Part shown: positions 18,045-27,213 of the stretch, in pieces
Numbering within the stretch: the first letter of the stretch is position 1
How the letters are laid out: the number at the start of each line of letters is the position of its first letter
DNA from: Chloroflexota bacterium
Lineage (GTDB): Bacteria; Chloroflexota; UBA11872
Reading direction: 5' to 3'
Length of the DNA: 64,000 nt
NCBI GenBank assembly: GCA_026706485.1
Contig: JAPOYR010000007.1
Location: forward strand, 37,591 to 101,590
Notes under the pieces: generated by a model
Told to the model about the DNA's origin: nothing
Database searches by the model: none
What the model saw: only the letters and a program-made list of their open reading frames with translations
Program-made: the position numbers and the translations under genes

Positions 18045-18296
18045 ATGGCGCTCTGGACTGATGAGGCAAGAAGGCGTGCGGCTGCTGAAGAGTGGGAGTT
18101 GCTTGACGAAGTGCCAGGACGTATCCAGTGCGACCTGAGTCACGGTTGGATTCCGGAGCACTCACACGCTCTGCGAATTCGTGGCACGCGGACTGGAATG
18201 ACACTTGTCGTCGGGCGAGGCGTTGCGCGCAAGTACTTCAACATTCCTCCGAATCGCTTGGATGACCTGCTAGCGACGCTGGACCGAGCGCAGTAG
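18045..18296 (+). CDS. small hypothetical protein
   Basis: An 83-aa soluble protein, ATG 18045, with a good ribosome-binding site (AGGAG at 18034-18038). It begins MALWTDEARRRAAAEEWEL and ends with a basic/hydrophobic segment RKYFNIPPNRLDDLLATLD. It lies 28 bases after the sialidase-like gene on the same strand and may be cotranscribed. No family is recognised. Confidence 0.55.
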   Translation: MALWTDEARRRAAAEEWELLDEVPGRIQCDLSHGWIPEHSHALRIRGTRTGMTLVVGRGVARKYFNIPPNRLDDLLATLDRAQ

Positions 18297-18394
18297 CAGT
18301 TGCACATGGCGTAACACGCCGATTGGCGCTCTTGCCGAAACTCCGACCGGCGTTGGATACAAGGGCTCTTAGCGCCGCCTACTCTCCCTCGCTC

Positions 18395-18823
18395 TCAGGC
18401 GGTGGTCACCTCGACTCGTAGGCTGCGCCCAACGGCTCGAAGAGCCTTGTGGACCTGGCTGACGTGGGAGCGGTGGTCTGGGTTGGTGAGCTTGCGCGCC
18501 GCCGACTCGCTGATGCCCAGCCTGCGGGCAAGTTCCACCTTTGTGATGCGCTGAGCTCGCATGGCCGAATACAGGGCAAGCTTGGCGGCGACGACCGGAG
18601 ACACGGGGACCAACGCCTGACCATCTACCGCTTCGCTGGGCGCGGGGATCTCCTGCTTTTGATGCACGTAGCCGGCCAGGGCGGCGGCGAGGGCGTCCTC
18701 GGCCATCGCCAGGGCTTCGGAACGGTCCGCGCCGCCAGTGATTGCTTCGGGCACATCGGGGAAGGTGGCGATCAAGCTGCCGTCGTCCACCGGCGTGAGC
18801 TCGCAGGGGTAGGCATAGGTCAT
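18395..18823 (-). CDS. hicB: HicB-type antitoxin
   Basis: A 142-aa antitoxin. The N-terminal half is the HicB partial RNase H-like fold (YAYPCELTPVDDGSLIATFPDV, then a helix DRSEALAMAEDALAAAL). The C-terminal half is a helix-turn-helix (KVELARRLGISESAARKLTN) that would bind the operon promoter. It follows hicA with 3 bases between them, the usual toxin-first order for this type. It should neutralise HicA and autorepress the pair. Confidence 0.88.
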   Translation of the reverse strand: MTYAYPCELTPVDDGSLIATFPDVPEAITGGADRSEALAMAEDALAAALAGYVHQKQEIPAPSEAVDGQALVPVSPVVAAKLALYSAMRAQRITKVELARRLGISESAARKLTNPDHRSHVSQVHKALRAVGRSLRVEVTTA

Positions 18824-18826
18824 GGT

Positions 18827-19033
18827 TCAGAATTCCTCCCGGTCAATGTTCAGTTGCCGCAGCATGGCGGCCACCAGACCCTTCGACAGCTCGCCTTGTT
18901 TCACCGTGGTGAATCGGGAACCAATGTAGAGACGGCCGTGGCTGCCCTTACCGTGAGCCGGATCGAAATGGGATTCCTGTCCCGTGGCGCGGGCATACCG
19001 CCGTGCCCGCCTGATGAACTCGCGGCTGGTCAC
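18827..19033 (-). CDS. hicA: HicA-type mRNA interferase toxin
   Basis: A 68-aa toxin with a dsRBD-like fold. The catalytic histidine lies in HGKGSHGRLYIG, followed by the FTTVKQGELSKG strand-loop, the normal HicA pattern. It cleaves mRNA when free of HicB. First gene of the two-gene operon; ATG at 19033. It lies between a small convergent gene and a glycosidase gene. Confidence 0.88.
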   Translation of the reverse strand: MTSREFIRRARRYARATGQESHFDPAHGKGSHGRLYIGSRFTTVKQGELSKGLVAAMLRQLNIDREEF

Positions 19034-19098
19034 GACGGATTATCGCACCTAAAGGTGCGATCAACAATGGCTACCAGCAACCAGAATTCCCTTCGACA

Positions 19099-21717
19099 CT
19101 AGGCCTCGATGTGCAGCGACAGGTGATCGCCCGCGCCGACTAGGCGCGCGGGGACAAACTCCGCCCGTCCCACGTTGGTGAGCTCGAAGGCGCGCAGGTT
19201 GACCTCGCCGCCGAGGACGTCGAGGCGCACATTCCAGCCTTGGTCGTCCCTGGTGCGCGTGCAGGTGCCCCAGGCGGAGCCGTTGGACCAGAAGACCGTG
19301 CCGGGGGCGGCGGCGAAGCGCATCTCGCCGCGGACCGCGGAATGGCTAAAACCAGCGACGGCGACGACCGCTCCCCAGGCGGCCATGGCGCGGGCGTAGT
19401 GATGGCCGTACTCCGGTTCGTCGAAGGGATTGCGCCGGGCGCCGTCATGCCGGGCGCGCACGGCCTCGATCACCCGCAGCGCGGCGTCCGGCTGGCCCTC
19501 CTGCAACATGCCGACGGCGGCGGTGTACTCGAGGCCGGACCAGACCTCGTTGCAGTAGGGGAACGGGCGCTCGGGGCGATCGCCGCGCGGATAGGCGGCG
19601 ATAACGAGACCGGCTTCGTCGGCGAGGGCGTAGCTGCGGAAGTGGTTGACGTGGCCCCGCATCGACGGGCGGAAGTTTTGGCGCATGATGGAACACAGCG
19701 TCGCGGCCACGTGGTCGGGATCGAGCAGGGGGCCGAGTCCGCTGAGGCGGGCGGCGGCCTGACCGACGAGCTGGCCCACGAGGCAGCCGCTGCCGACCTG
19801 GTGCTCGGGGGCCTCGAGGTTTTGGGCAGCGTACTTCTCGGGTCGCCGCAGCCCGGGGGCGATGCGCGAGCGGTCGGACTGCGGCCGGATCTGGTGCTCG
19901 TAGTAGTCGCCGTTGAAGAGGTTGCCGTCGATCCAGGCGTGGCCCTGTTCGAACAGGCGGCGGCACTCGGCGGCGAACTCGGTCTCGCCGAGGTGCGCCG
20001 CCATCTCCTCCCCGGCACGCAGCGCGGCCAGGTACCAGCCGCCGATCTCGGGGTTGGGGCCGAAGTACTCCACGTCCATGGTGTTGTGCTGGCAGCCCTC
20101 CATGACGCCGTCGCGGTCGGCGTCCCAGCCGCCCTCGATCCAGCAGAACTCCAGCGCGCGGCGGGCGCCGGGCCAGACGCGCCGCAGGAAGTCGTCGTCA
20201 CCGCTGAGCTGCCAGTCGCGGTAGAGCTTGACCAGGCAGCCGAGCTGGCCGTCGGCGGCGGCCAGACCCCAGTCGGACGAGCGCCCACGGGGGAGCGCCG
20301 CGCGGAACTCCATGTGGCCGTCGCTGCCGGTGGATTCGTTGAACTCGACCTCGCGCATAACGCGGGCCAGGTCGCCGAAGAGAAAGCCCGTGGCGTGCTC
20401 GTAGTTCCAGACGTGCGTGCAGGTGCCGAAGCCCGCGCCCGCGTCGTCGAAGCAGCCCTCGAAGCCGTAGAGGCCGCCATCGGCGCTGCGAAAGGCGGTC
20501 TGCGAGCGCAGGGTGCTGAGGTTGAACAGCGCGGCTTCCTTGATCGCGTCAGGGATGTCGGCGTCACAAAAGGCGCGCACGAACCGGACGGTGTCTCGCT
20601 CGAGGTCGGGCAGGCGGGCGGCGGCGTCCTCGGCGGCGGCCCAGGCGTCGGGGACGCGGGTGGCGTAGTGATTCCCGACCCAGTCGGCGCGGTCGTCGCC
20701 GGTGCGCATGACGTCCCAGGTGAGACGGTTGGGGAAGTGCCAGGCGAGCAGGAAGGTGACGGCGCGCTCTTCGCCCGGACCCAGGTCCACGGCGGCGGCA
20801 AGAGAGGCCGTGGGTGAATCGGCGGCGCCGGGCGGACGGTCGACCAGCCGCCCGTCCGCGCTGAAATCGTCCCAGAAGTCGAGCAGCGCGTCGCCCCAGG
20901 GAACGTCGTACCAAGCCGTGCGCGCGGTGACCGTGTGATCGGGGGCGTCGAGGACCGTGAGGGCCAGGATCCCCCCCTGCTCGGCGTCGGCGGGAACGCC
21001 GTCGGAGCGCATATCGAGCCCGCGGAGGCCATTGCCCAGGCGCCAACGGTTGACGTTGCGCTTCGGCTCGCCGTGCTTGCCGTCTGTGCCGATGAAGTTG
21101 GCCAAGGCGGCGCAGACCGAGACTCGAACGGGAACGTTTGACGGGTTGGCGGCCACCCAGCGCAGGACGGCCACGGGCAGGCCGCTGTCGTCGGCGCGGC
21201 CGGGGATCAGCGGGTTGAAGGCTTCGAGGCGGAGGTCAACGGGAATGTCCGGATCCTGCAGGCACACCTGCGCCAGCGGATAGGCGGCGTGGAACGATGC
21301 GTCGGCGAAGCGCGGCAGGCCGTGGTGGGGGACAGGGGAGCCGAGCGTCCCCTCGTAGTCGACCGGGTCGAGGTCGCGCTCCAGCAGCCGCGTGACGGGT
21401 TGCCGGTCCTGGGCTTGCACACGGACGGCGAAGAAGGCGCGGGGCTCGGTCATGTTGCGCGTGATGGGCACGTTGGGGACGAAGCCCTTGGCGGGTCGGT
21501 TGACGATTTCCCAGTCGCGCAGATCGCCGCGTCCGCCTAGCGAGACGGTACCCGTGCCGATGCCGCCAATAGGCATGGCCACGCGCCGCAAGCGGGCGCC
21601 GCGATAGCTGCGCAGCACGGGCCAGGCGGGGTTGAGGTCCGGTCCGTTCTGGGGCATGTAGGAATCGTGCCTTACGTGCGCGGGCGCGTCAGCATCGGCA
21701 TCGGGCACGCGCGGCAT
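19099..21717 (-). CDS. GH116-family (GBA2/DUF608-like) glycosidase
   Basis: A protein of up to 872 aa. The N-terminal domain begins RRVAMPIGGIGTGTVSLGGRGDLRDWEI, the glycine-rich start typical of GBA2-type beta-glucosidases. The C-terminal (alpha/alpha)6 part has GCFDDAGAGFGTCTHVWNYEH and MEGCQHNTMDVEYFGPNPEIGGWYLAAL, matching GH116 catalytic-domain segments. The expected activity is beta-glucosidase, beta-xylosidase or related. There is no signal peptide. ATG 21657 (MPQNGPDLNP) is a likely alternative start that removes a low-complexity leader. It belongs with the surrounding carbohydrate-use genes. Confidence 0.82.
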   Translation of the reverse strand: MPRVPDADADAPAHVRHDSYMPQNGPDLNPAWPVLRSYRGARLRRVAMPIGGIGTGTVSLGGRGDLRDWEIVNRPAKGFVPNVPITRNMTEPRAFFAVRVQAQDRQPVTRLLERDLDPVDYEGTLGSPVPHHGLPRFADASFHAAYPLAQVCLQDPDIPVDLRLEAFNPLIPGRADDSGLPVAVLRWVAANPSNVPVRVSVCAALANFIGTDGKHGEPKRNVNRWRLGNGLRGLDMRSDGVPADAEQGGILALTVLDAPDHTVTARTAWYDVPWGDALLDFWDDFSADGRLVDRPPGAADSPTASLAAAVDLGPGEERAVTFLLAWHFPNRLTWDVMRTGDDRADWVGNHYATRVPDAWAAAEDAAARLPDLERDTVRFVRAFCDADIPDAIKEAALFNLSTLRSQTAFRSADGGLYGFEGCFDDAGAGFGTCTHVWNYEHATGFLFGDLARVMREVEFNESTGSDGHMEFRAALPRGRSSDWGLAAADGQLGCLVKLYRDWQLSGDDDFLRRVWPGARRALEFCWIEGGWDADRDGVMEGCQHNTMDVEYFGPNPEIGGWYLAALRAGEEMAAHLGETEFAAECRRLFEQGHAWIDGNLFNGDYYEHQIRPQSDRSRIAPGLRRPEKYAAQNLEAPEHQVGSGCLVGQLVGQAAARLSGLGPLLDPDHVAATLCSIMRQNFRPSMRGHVNHFRSYALADEAGLVIAAYPRGDRPERPFPYCNEVWSGLEYTAAVGMLQEGQPDAALRVIEAVRARHDGARRNPFDEPEYGHHYARAMAAWGAVVAVAGFSHSAVRGEMRFAAAPGTVFWSNGSAWGTCTRTRDDQGWNVRLDVLGGEVNLRAFELTNVGRAEFVPARLVGAGDHLSLHIEA

Positions 21718-21942
21718 GCGTTACGTCGCGGGCCATGGGTATGGACGACCAGGGGAAGGATCGAACAGCTTCGCCAACCCGTTGTGGTTCGACTGGCTCA
21801 CCACGAACGGGTTGGCGAAGCGTATTGGCTGTGGTCGATGGGGAAGCGCTGTTCATGAGTGCGTGGCGCATGGGCGCCGCGGCGCGTTCTATTTGGGGAA
21901 AGAGCTGCCAGGGCGCTGGAGTTCACAAAGGAGAAGCAAGCG

Positions 21943-22455
21943 ATGCCCAAGCCCACCAAGAAGCTCAAGCTGCCGCATCCAGAGCTCACAGAGCTGATCG
22001 CAGCCCTCAAGGCCAACGTGACCCGTGTGGATTCGTGCGAGGTGGATCGGACCGAGGTCCGCTATTTCATCTGCGATCCGTGGCCCGAGTGGGCGGATCT
22101 CGCCATGTACGACGAGGACGGCAACATCTACCTCCCCGAGAGTTTCGTGAACGCCGAGCCGGAATTCGCCTACCTGGTGGTGCTGCATGAGCACGTCGAG
22201 ATCGCGCACAAGCTGGCGGGGCGATCCCACGCCTACGCCCATCGCCGGGCCTACCTGGCGGAGCTGCTGTCGGCGAAGGAGACGTTTACCGGGCCCGGTG
22301 AGCTGCGGCAGTTCCTCAAGCGGAGAATCGGGGGATACCCCGACTGGAAGGTGCCCAACAAGGCTGAGGTCGAGGAGCGGCTCTACGAGCTGCTGCAGGC
22401 CCCGAGGCCTTTGCGGGGCCGGCTCATCGAGGTGATGAGGAAGGCGAGGCTGTAG
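21943..22455 (+). CDS. hypothetical protein with an H-E-x-x-E-x-x-H motif
   Basis: A 170-aa protein from ATG 21943, preceded by AAAGGAGAAG at 21927-21936. The middle has the segment VVLHEHVEIAHKLAG, an H-E-x-x-E-x-x-H pattern after a hydrophobic strand, followed by further histidines (RSHAYAHRRA). This resembles small phage- and plasmid-type proteins with a putative metal site, but no catalytic role is known. The lysine-rich N-terminus and basic C-terminus suggest a soluble protein. No partner gene is evident. Confidence 0.6.
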   Translation: MPKPTKKLKLPHPELTELIAALKANVTRVDSCEVDRTEVRYFICDPWPEWADLAMYDEDGNIYLPESFVNAEPEFAYLVVLHEHVEIAHKLAGRSHAYAHRRAYLAELLSAKETFTGPGELRQFLKRRIGGYPDWKVPNKAEVEERLYELLQAPRPLRGRLIEVMRKARL

Positions 22456-22657
22456 GGCGGGCGCGGGTACCGCGTTGGCGCACCATATCGGTGGCAGCTT
22501 GCCGTTGTGGTGCGACTGGCTCACCACGAACGGGTGGGCGGCATGGTTGTGCGCGGGCGAGTTTGAAACTCGCCCCTACCGGCGGACGCTGGCTCGGCCC
22601 GATGGTCTATGGTCGTCTGATTCGGGCGAAGCGCGGACGATTGCAGAGGAGCCACGC

Positions 22658-23203
22658 ATGAGCGGCGTTTACATCGCGCTGCTGCGGGCCATCAACGTCG
22701 GCGGCACCAAGAAGCTGCTGATGGCGGAGCTGCGGGCGATGTTCGAGGCGGCGGGTTGCGCGGACGTGCGCACGTATATCCAAAGCGGGAATGTGGTGTT
22801 CCGGGCGGAGCCGGCGCTGGCGGCGCGTATTCCAGAGCTCATTGAAGCGGAGATTGCCGCCACCAAGGGATTCCAGGTTCCCGTCGTGACGCGGTCGGCG
22901 GCGGAATTGGGCGCGGTGGTGGACGGCAATCCGTTTCTGGCGGCGGGGGCGGACCCGGCGAAGCTTCACGTGGGGTTCCTGGCGGAGGAACCCAGTGCGG
23001 CAAGGATCGCCGAGCTCGGTCCGGACCGCTCCCCGCAGGACGCCTTCGAGGTGAGGGGACGCGATGTCTATTTGCACTTCCCGAACGGCACGGCGCGGTC
23101 GAAGCTGACGGTCGACTACTTCGACCGGACGTTGGGCACGACGATCACCATTCGCAACTGGCGAACGGTCGGGAAGCTGCTCGAGATGGTCGGCGGCGAC
23201 TAA
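22658..23203 (+). CDS. DUF1697 domain protein
   Basis: A 181-aa protein, ATG 22658, with AGAGGA upstream. It starts YIALLRAINVGGTKKLLMAE, the unmistakable opening of DUF1697 proteins. It also has YIQSGNVVFR in the middle and TVDYFDRTLGTTITIRNWRT near the end, both conserved in the family. The function is unknown; the fold is ferredoxin-like. Single gene. The upstream gap (22456-22657) holds half copies of two dispersed repeats (22505-22531 and a GGGCGAGTTTGAAACTCGCC hairpin near 22556). Confidence 0.88.
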   Translation: MSGVYIALLRAINVGGTKKLLMAELRAMFEAAGCADVRTYIQSGNVVFRAEPALAARIPELIEAEIAATKGFQVPVVTRSAAELGAVVDGNPFLAAGADPAKLHVGFLAEEPSAARIAELGPDRSPQDAFEVRGRDVYLHFPNGTARSKLTVDYFDRTLGTTITIRNWRTVGKLLEMVGGD

Positions 23204-23443
23204 GGCAGCGAAACGCCGGTGCGCGGACCGACGCCCGGAGTGGCTGGATTCCGGCTTCCGCCGGGATGACGAACAAAGCGGCTGCTCGGTGAGACCCCCA
23301 AACCGCGGGACTCCAGAAGTCAACAGCGCCGGATTTGTGCTGCGGGAACGGTGCGGCGTAAGGTGCGGCAATCACCGTGGCGCCGGGCCTGCCGCGCGAG
23401 TGGGGCGTGAGCGGCCGCGGTCCTTGCTGAGGGCGAGGTGCCT

Positions 23444-25210
23444 ATGACCGACCGCATCGCCGACCGCGGGTTGGTCAACGACCCGGTCTACATCACCGAC
23501 CTGAGCGCCGTGGAGCCGGCGGACGCCGTGGGCCCGGTGCCGGCATTCCATCGCTGGCGCGCGATGTCGTACACCGCCGGCGATTTGAGCGGCCAGATGC
23601 TGCTGGCGGGTCCCGAGACGGCCGCGCCGGACGTGACGCTGGACCTGAACGCGAGCGGTTGGCACGCGATCACGCTGGGTGTGATGCCGCCGCCGGGTTA
23701 CGAAGGCGCCCCATCGAAAGTGCTGGCGCGCCTGAGCGGCGATGCGACGCCGACGATGCTCACGGCGCAGCCGGCGCATCCCGAGATCGGGCACGACCTG
23801 CAACTCGTCGAGCTGTACTGGCGCACGGCCGATTTGACCGGCCAACAACTGGTGCTGGGGCAGCCGCAGTGGCAGACGGCGCCGGTGGATGCGGTGGGCG
23901 CCTGGCGGTCGGAGATCGTGCGTATTGCTTATGTCAAGCTGGTGCCACTGTCCGACGCCGAGGCCGCCGAGGCGCAAACCGAGCGCCAGCGCACTGACAC
24001 CCGCACACTCTTCGCCCACCAGGACGCGCACGGACCGCACTACCTGTGGCGGTTGACGGATGCCGAGGGCATCCGGCGCGAGATCGAGCCCTATCGCCAC
24101 ACGGACTTCTCCCGCATGTATTGGGAGGCCGGCGAAGGCGACATCAGCTATTACTTCAGCAAATTCGCGCGCTGGTGCACGTTCGACGAGGCCGAGGACT
24201 TTGCGCGCGTGGGGGACCGGCTGCACGCCGAGAGCTGGCGGGAGTATCGCGAGCTGGGCGAGGACCCGCTCGATATCGCCATCGAGCACTGTCACGACGT
24301 CGGGTTGGAGATTCACGCATCCTACCGGGTCGCCGGATTCCTGTACCCGCCGCCGATGGACCACTTCAACGTGGGCGACTCGTTCGCCGCGGCGCATCCG
24401 GAATGGCGCGGGGTGGATCGCAACCGCCAGACGACGCCGCGCATCGCCTACTCCTACCCCGAGGTGCGGGCCTACATAGTTTCGCTGCTGCGCGAGATGG
24501 CCGAGCGGCCCATCGACGGGGTGTGCCTGCTCTACAACCGGCGCCTGCCGCTGGTGGAGTACGAGCCGCCGGTGGTGGCGGCCTTCCAGGAGGAATACGG
24601 CCTCGATCCGCACGCGCTGCCGGCGGACGACGAGCGCTGGCTGCGGTTCCGCGCGCGCGAGCTCACCCAGTTCATGCGCGAGGTGCGGCAGGCGATGGAT
24701 GAGATGGGCGCGGTGCACGGCAAGCGACTTGGCGTCTCGGCCGTGGTGGTGAGCAGCGAGCAGGAGAACCTGCAGAACGCGATCGACCTGGGAGCCTGGG
24801 TCGAGGAGGGCATCGTCGACACGCTGATTCCGTTCACCTCGGTGCCGATGGGTGAGTCGCGCGAGGAGTCCTGGGAGGATCCGGCGGATCTGGCGTATTT
24901 CGTAGACCTGGTGCGCGGGACGGACTGCGTGCTGGCGCCGGGGATGTTGCCGCGCCACCGCCCGCCCGAGGACGTGCGCCGCCAGGCGGCGGGCATCTAC
25001 GGCGCGGGCGCCGATCACCTGTTCTTCTGGGACTCGGCGGGCGGCTCCGGCCGCGCGAATTTCGGCGCGATGTGGAACGCGCTGCGGCGGCTGGGGCACC
25101 GGGACGAGATCGAGGCCTGGCGCGCGGCGGGCGAGCCTTCCCTGCAACCCACCGCGCAAAACGTGGACGTGCTGGACGACTGGGACCTGTCCTACACGAC
25201 GCCGGGATGA
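23444..25210 (+). CDS. putative family-10-like glycoside hydrolase, tandem copy 1
   Basis: A 588-aa protein, ATG 23444. The first ~180 residues look like a beta-sandwich. The rest resembles a TIM-barrel hydrolase: LWRLTDAEGIRREIEPYRHT, HASYRVAGFLYPPP, RIAYSYPEVRAYIVSLLREM, RPIDGVCLLYNRRLPLVEYEP, then VVVSSEQENLQNAIDLGAW and HLFFWDSAGG. The strand-end Glu and Asp residues would suit a glycosidase, but no named family can be assigned. It is about half identical by eye to the next gene, a clear tandem duplication. No signal peptide is seen. Confidence 0.7.
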   Translation: MTDRIADRGLVNDPVYITDLSAVEPADAVGPVPAFHRWRAMSYTAGDLSGQMLLAGPETAAPDVTLDLNASGWHAITLGVMPPPGYEGAPSKVLARLSGDATPTMLTAQPAHPEIGHDLQLVELYWRTADLTGQQLVLGQPQWQTAPVDAVGAWRSEIVRIAYVKLVPLSDAEAAEAQTERQRTDTRTLFAHQDAHGPHYLWRLTDAEGIRREIEPYRHTDFSRMYWEAGEGDISYYFSKFARWCTFDEAEDFARVGDRLHAESWREYRELGEDPLDIAIEHCHDVGLEIHASYRVAGFLYPPPMDHFNVGDSFAAAHPEWRGVDRNRQTTPRIAYSYPEVRAYIVSLLREMAERPIDGVCLLYNRRLPLVEYEPPVVAAFQEEYGLDPHALPADDERWLRFRARELTQFMREVRQAMDEMGAVHGKRLGVSAVVVSSEQENLQNAIDLGAWVEEGIVDTLIPFTSVPMGESREESWEDPADLAYFVDLVRGTDCVLAPGMLPRHRPPEDVRRQAAGIYGAGADHLFFWDSAGGSGRANFGAMWNALRRLGHRDEIEAWRAAGEPSLQPTAQNVDVLDDWDLSYTTPG

Positions 25211-25335
25211 TGGTGGCTGTTGGCCGTGTGCCGAATCACCCTCACCCCGGCCCTCTCCCGTCGAGGGAGAGGGGGGCGGATGACCCTCACCTCAGCCCTC
25301 TCCCTTCCAGGGAGAGGGAGTCGGGCGGCAATCGA
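25211..25335. repeat. two short palindromic CCCTCTCCC/GGGAGAGGG repeats
   Basis: Two units in a row in the gap between the tandem glycosidase-like genes: CTCACCCCGGCCCTCTCCC with GGGAGAGGGG, and CTCACCTCAGCCCTCTCCC with GGGAGAGGGAG. Each can form a hairpin. The same core occurs in the repeats at 2480-2605 and 5253-5405. Confidence 0.65.
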
Positions 25336-25349
25336 GTGAAGAGGAGGCA

Positions 25350-27155
25350 ATGAGCATGACGGCAGCGGCGACCGATCTCTTTGCCGACGGCTGGCTCAGC
25401 AGCCCGCCGCAGTACCGCGCGGACCTGGACCGCTGCGAGCCGGCCTCGGCGCTGAGCGCCACGGGCAAGCGGGGGCACTGGCGAACCATGTCGTTCGAGA
25501 CGGACGACGTGGCGGGCACCATGATCGCGGCGGGGCCGGAGACCGCCGCGCCGGTGGTGAGCTTTCCGCTGCGCGCCAGCGGCTGGCACGCGGTGTCGGT
25601 GGGCATCGTGCCGAACTTCAAGTGCACCGACGACACCGCCACGGTGGCCGTTCCGGTCAAGCTCAGCAGCGACGACACCTATTCCCTGCTGACGCTGGAC
25701 CTTTCCTCGAAGCAATCCCGGCTGCTGCCGGATTGGCATGGCGGCGGAGTGGCCGAGATGTTCTGGAAGATCGCCGACCTCACGGACATGAGCCTCGATA
25801 TCTGCCAGCTGGTCCGGCGGGTGGCGCCGGGGGACGCGCCGGGGTCATTCAGCGGGCCGGCGGCGCGCGTGGCCTACGTGAAGCTGGTGCCGCTGACCGA
25901 CGACGAACTCGAGATCTGGCAGGCGGACCTGGCCCGCACCGATACGCGGCGGCTGTTCGCGCACAACGACTCGCACGGGCCGCACTACCTGTTCCGGCTC
26001 ACCACCGAGGAAGAGGTGCGGCGCGAGATCGAGCCCTACCGCGACACCGACGTCTCCCGCATCTACTGGGAGGCCGGCGGCGGCGACCGCACGCGGTTTT
26101 TCAGCCGCGTCGCCCGCGCCGAAATCATGGAAGGGCAGGAGGACTTCGGGCGGCGCGGCGATCGCATGCACGCCGAAAGCTGGCGGGACTTTCAACGGCA
26201 GGGCGTGGACCCCTTCGACGTGGCGCTGGCGCACACGCACGCGCTGGGCATGGAATTCCACGCCTGCTACCGCGTGGCGGGGTTCAAATACCCGCCGCCG
26301 CTGGACGGCGCGAGCCTGGGCGAGGTCTTCTTCGACCGGCATCCCGAATGCCGCGGCGAGGACCGGGCGGGCAACCGCACGCCGCGCATGGCCTACAGCT
26401 ATCCCGCGGTGCGGGAGTTTGTCATCTCGCTGCTGCGGGAGATCGTGGAGCGGCCCGTGGATGGCGTGTGCCTGCTGTTCAACCGGCGCATGCCGCTGGT
26501 GGAGTACGAGCCGCCGGTAGTGGAGGGCTTCCAGCAGGAATACGGACTCGACCCGCGCGAGCTGGCGGCGGACGACCCGCGCTGGCTGGCCTACCGCGCG
26601 CGCACGCTGACGGGCTTCATGCGCGAGGTGCGCGCGGCGATGAACGAGGCGGGCGCGGCGCGGGGGTCGCGCATCGACGTGGGCGCGGTGGTCGCAGCCA
26701 CCGAGCAGGAGAACCTGCAGGACGGCATCGACCTGCGCGCGTGGCTAAACGAAGGCCTGATCGACACGCTGATCCCCTATAGCTCCGAGCCGGTCTACGA
26801 CAGCCACCACCCGTCCTGGACGGACCCGTCGCAGCTGGCGTTTTTCGTGGACCTCGTGGATGGGACCGACTGCGTGCTGGCGCCGAATCTGATGCCGCGA
26901 CACCAGTCGCCGGAAGACTTTCGCCGCCGGGCGTCGACGGTCTACGAGGCCGGCGCGGGGCACATGTTCTTCTGGGACGCCGCGGGCGGCTGCGGCCGGG
27001 CCAACCACCAGCCCATGTGGAGCGGCTTGAAACGCCTGGGCCACCAGGACGAGATAGCCGCCTGGCAAGCCGCCGGCGAGCCCGACCTGCCGCGCACCAT
27101 CAAGCCCCTGCGCAAGTGGGACGGGTGGGACTTCGCCTACGAGACGCCGGGGTAA
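25350..27155 (+). CDS. putative family-10-like glycoside hydrolase, tandem copy 2
   Basis: A 601-aa paralogue of the preceding gene, with ribosome-binding site GAGGAGG just before ATG 25350. It has the same architecture and matching segments: LFRLTTEEEVRREIEPYRDT, HACYRVAGFKYPPP, RMAYSYPAVREFVISLLREI, DGVCLLFNRRMPLVEYEPP, ATEQENLQDGIDLRAW and HMFFWDAAGGCGRAN. Both copies keep the same charged residues, so both are probably active on related but different substrates. The substrate is not predictable. Confidence 0.7.
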   Translation: MSMTAAATDLFADGWLSSPPQYRADLDRCEPASALSATGKRGHWRTMSFETDDVAGTMIAAGPETAAPVVSFPLRASGWHAVSVGIVPNFKCTDDTATVAVPVKLSSDDTYSLLTLDLSSKQSRLLPDWHGGGVAEMFWKIADLTDMSLDICQLVRRVAPGDAPGSFSGPAARVAYVKLVPLTDDELEIWQADLARTDTRRLFAHNDSHGPHYLFRLTTEEEVRREIEPYRDTDVSRIYWEAGGGDRTRFFSRVARAEIMEGQEDFGRRGDRMHAESWRDFQRQGVDPFDVALAHTHALGMEFHACYRVAGFKYPPPLDGASLGEVFFDRHPECRGEDRAGNRTPRMAYSYPAVREFVISLLREIVERPVDGVCLLFNRRMPLVEYEPPVVEGFQQEYGLDPRELAADDPRWLAYRARTLTGFMREVRAAMNEAGAARGSRIDVGAVVAATEQENLQDGIDLRAWLNEGLIDTLIPYSSEPVYDSHHPSWTDPSQLAFFVDLVDGTDCVLAPNLMPRHQSPEDFRRRASTVYEAGAGHMFFWDAAGGCGRANHQPMWSGLKRLGHQDEIAAWQAAGEPDLPRTIKPLRKWDGWDFAYETPG

Positions 27156-27213
27156 GACCGGAGCGCCGGAATTCTGGCCAGCGATGTCGCCGAGTCATCC
27201 CCGAAGCGCACAC

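Noticed and set aside
19240..20817. Plus-strand frame of 525 codons
   Set aside because: It is the mirror of the GH116 gene. High G+C leaves long antisense frames open by chance.
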